The notes below the pieces were generated by a model, which saw only the letters and a list, made by a program, of their open reading frames with translations, was not told where the DNA came from and made no database searches. Made by a program: the position numbers and the translations under genes. DNA of 32,774 nt from Proteobacteria bacterium TMED61 (GTDB lineage Bacteria > Pseudomonadota > Gammaproteobacteria > Arenicellales > UBA868): NCBI GenBank assembly GCA_002171735.1, contig NHDO01000094.1, positions 1 through 32,774 on the forward strand. The letters are read 5' to 3'. Positions 32,059-32,774 of the stretch are shown one piece after another. Each line of letters starts with the position of its first letter. Positions within the stretch are counted from its first letter, which is position 1.

Positions 32059-32330
32059 AAGGATTAAGAAAGGGGCATCTCACCCCCCAGAACTACTTGG
32101 TTAACAAGGCTAGTTTAACCCCGATCTCCCATTCAGGCAGTCGCGAGTTCGCGAGTGCGGGAGAATGCAACGATATTATTCGCTGCGGTGTCAGATGTTT
32201 TTGCATCTATGGTTTGCTTATCCAAGCAGGTTTCAGTAACACTCCTTATACCCCGTCTAAACCATGGCACCCCCATGAATGGAGGTGAGGGGAATTGAAC
32301 CCCTGTCCGACATATCGGTGGCGTCACCTA
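32059..32330 (-). ncRNA. ssrA: Circularly permuted (two-piece) tmRNA
   Basis: The gene order is acceptor piece then coding piece, as in permuted tmRNAs. Acceptor piece (about 32280-32330): ends with T-arm AGGGG-TTCAATT-CCCCT, acceptor strand CACCTCC and discriminator A (32280). A 5-nt linker (32275-32279) separates it from the coding piece, which starts GGGGGTGCCATGGTTTAGAC at 32274. GGGGGTG pairs with CACCTCC in 7 bp including G3-U70, the alanyl-tRNA synthetase identity pair. GTGTTAC near the 5' end of the coding piece pairs with GTGACGC of the acceptor piece (helix P2, two wobbles). A TGCTT-GGAT-AAGCA stem fits PK1. The tag frame (32133-32183) encodes ANNIVAFSRTRELATA then TGA, flanked by TCTCCC/GGGAGA (P5). 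CCA is not encoded. Exact 5' and 3' ends are approximate. With SmpB it would rescue stalled ribosomes. Confidence 0.92.
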
Positions 32331-32346
32331 TTCCACAAAAGTGGAA
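32331..32346 (-). other. Hairpin between tRNA-Thr and the tmRNA acceptor piece
   Basis: TTCCAC-TTTT-GTGGAA is a perfect 6-bp stem with a four-base loop, immediately adjacent to the 3' end of tRNA-Thr and just before the tmRNA acceptor piece. It may separate the two precursors for nuclease processing. Confidence 0.5.
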
Positions 32347-32419
32347 AGCCAAACACAGGACTTGAACCTGCGACCTGATCTTTACAAAAGACCTGCTCTA
32401 CCAGCTGAGCTAGTTTGGC
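32347..32419 (-). tRNA. tRNA-Thr (UGU)
   Basis: A 73-nt cloverleaf: acceptor GCCAAAC / GTTTGGC with discriminator T, D-arm AGCTCAGCTGGTAGAGC, anticodon stem GGTCT / AGATC with loop TTTGTAA (anticodon TGT), and T-arm GCAGG-TTCAAGT-CCTGT (one G-U). No CCA is encoded. A minus-strand protein frame reads into the first half of this gene (see the partial CDS at 32382). Confidence 0.9.
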
Positions 32420-32774
32420 GTTTAAACTCTAAGTGTCCCCATTGAGAACCCCAAAGTTTTTTTCCAGTCTCAGGATCAATTCCCGAATCCATAACCTTGT
32501 AATCATTATAACCTAAAATTATGCTGTTTGTCAAGTAAGTTTTAATTCCTTTCCAAATAACCCAGCAAGTACACTCAGTATTACTACCATGATATCTGTT
32601 CCCAATTAATTCAAATAACGTATCACATCCTTCTTTATATACGCCTTTTAGGTCATAATTTTTGACGCGAATTTTTTCCCCTTCTGGGAAAATACGAATT
32701 AGAAATTTCCTGTAGGGTTCTCTTTTATGAAAAGATTGGGTTCCCTCAAACCAATCACCACCGATCCACTTATG
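32382..32774 (-). CDS. Unidentified protein, 5' end outside the window, overlapping tRNA-Thr
   Basis: A minus-strand frame is open from the right edge for 130 codons and stops inside the tRNA-Thr anticodon arm. The visible part is rich in W, Y, K and G (HKWIGGDWFEGTQSFHKREP, YRKFLIRIFPEGEKIRVKNY, then CTCWVIWKGIKTYL and MDSGIDPETGKKLWGSQWGH), which is not typical of a chance frame. The last 12-13 residues (QTSSAGRAGLL) come from the tRNA sequence and are probably not ancestral. The natural stop may have been lost when the tRNA/tmRNA cassette was placed here. No family is recognised. Overlap with a tRNA gene makes expression of the full frame doubtful. Confidence 0.5.
   Translation of the reverse strand, partial: HKWIGGDWFEGTQSFHKREPYRKFLIRIFPEGEKIRVKNYDLKGVYKEGCDTLFELIGNRYHGSNTECTCWVIWKGIKTYLTNSIILGYNDYKVMDSGIDPETGKKLWGSQWGHLEFKRQTSSAGRAGLL

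Noticed and set aside
32133-32327. Minus-strand frame of 64 codons ending in ANNIVAFSRTRELATA
   Set aside because: This is not an independent protein gene; only the last codons are translated, as the tmRNA tag, and the upstream part is structured RNA.

Overview
This window looks like part of a T4-like myovirus of marine cyanobacteria (a Synechococcus/Prochlorococcus cyanophage). The evidence is: AT-rich DNA; nearly all genes on the minus strand with ATGA, TAATG or TGATG stop/start overlaps; a virion structural protein of about 4,160 residues with repeat types typical of cyanophage fibres; three tail-collar-domain fibre proteins; several 2-oxoglutarate/Fe(II) oxygenases; T4-type late promoter boxes (NATAAATA); tRNA genes; and a circularly permuted tmRNA of the kind known from alpha-cyanobacteria. 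The assignment rests on reading the sequence, not on a database search.

Layout, in coordinate order (transcription runs right to left). 1-3.1 kb: a cluster of non-haem iron enzymes. It holds a truncated 2OG-Fe(II) oxygenase at the left edge, a cupin/JmjC-like protein and three more 2OG-Fe(II) oxygenases, mixed with small unknown proteins. 3.1-4.3 kb: a small AbrB-like protein and an exported HExxH metalloprotease. 4.2-8.2 kb: a dense series of about 19 very small genes, mostly overlapping, typical of phage host-takeover regions and fed by sigma70-type promoters (one at 5429-5457 is essentially consensus). 8.2-8.3 kb: a structured leader with two hairpins, the second a terminator-like stem with a U-tract. 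8.3-10.2 kb: a possible PD-(D/E)xK nuclease, two unknown proteins and a PKHD-type hydroxylase.

10.2-31.9 kb is the tail-fibre module. It has a tail-fibre assembly/chaperone-like protein, an 1828-residue fibre with a tail-collar domain and a long glycine-rich adhesin-like region, two more collar-domain fibres (452 and 460 residues), and the giant repeat-rich structural protein. NATAAATA late promoter boxes lie just upstream of the chaperone, the 1828-residue fibre and the giant protein, so this block is probably expressed late in infection.

31.97-32.42 kb is a stable-RNA cassette: tRNA-Asn(GUU), a complete circularly permuted two-piece tmRNA encoding the tag ANNIVAFSRTRELATA, and tRNA-Thr(UGU), with short hairpins between them. 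At the right edge an unidentified partial reading frame enters the tRNA-Thr gene. The tmRNA is the most notable item: a cyanobacterial-style split tmRNA carried by a phage, with a tag body like the host's but a different C-terminal degron.
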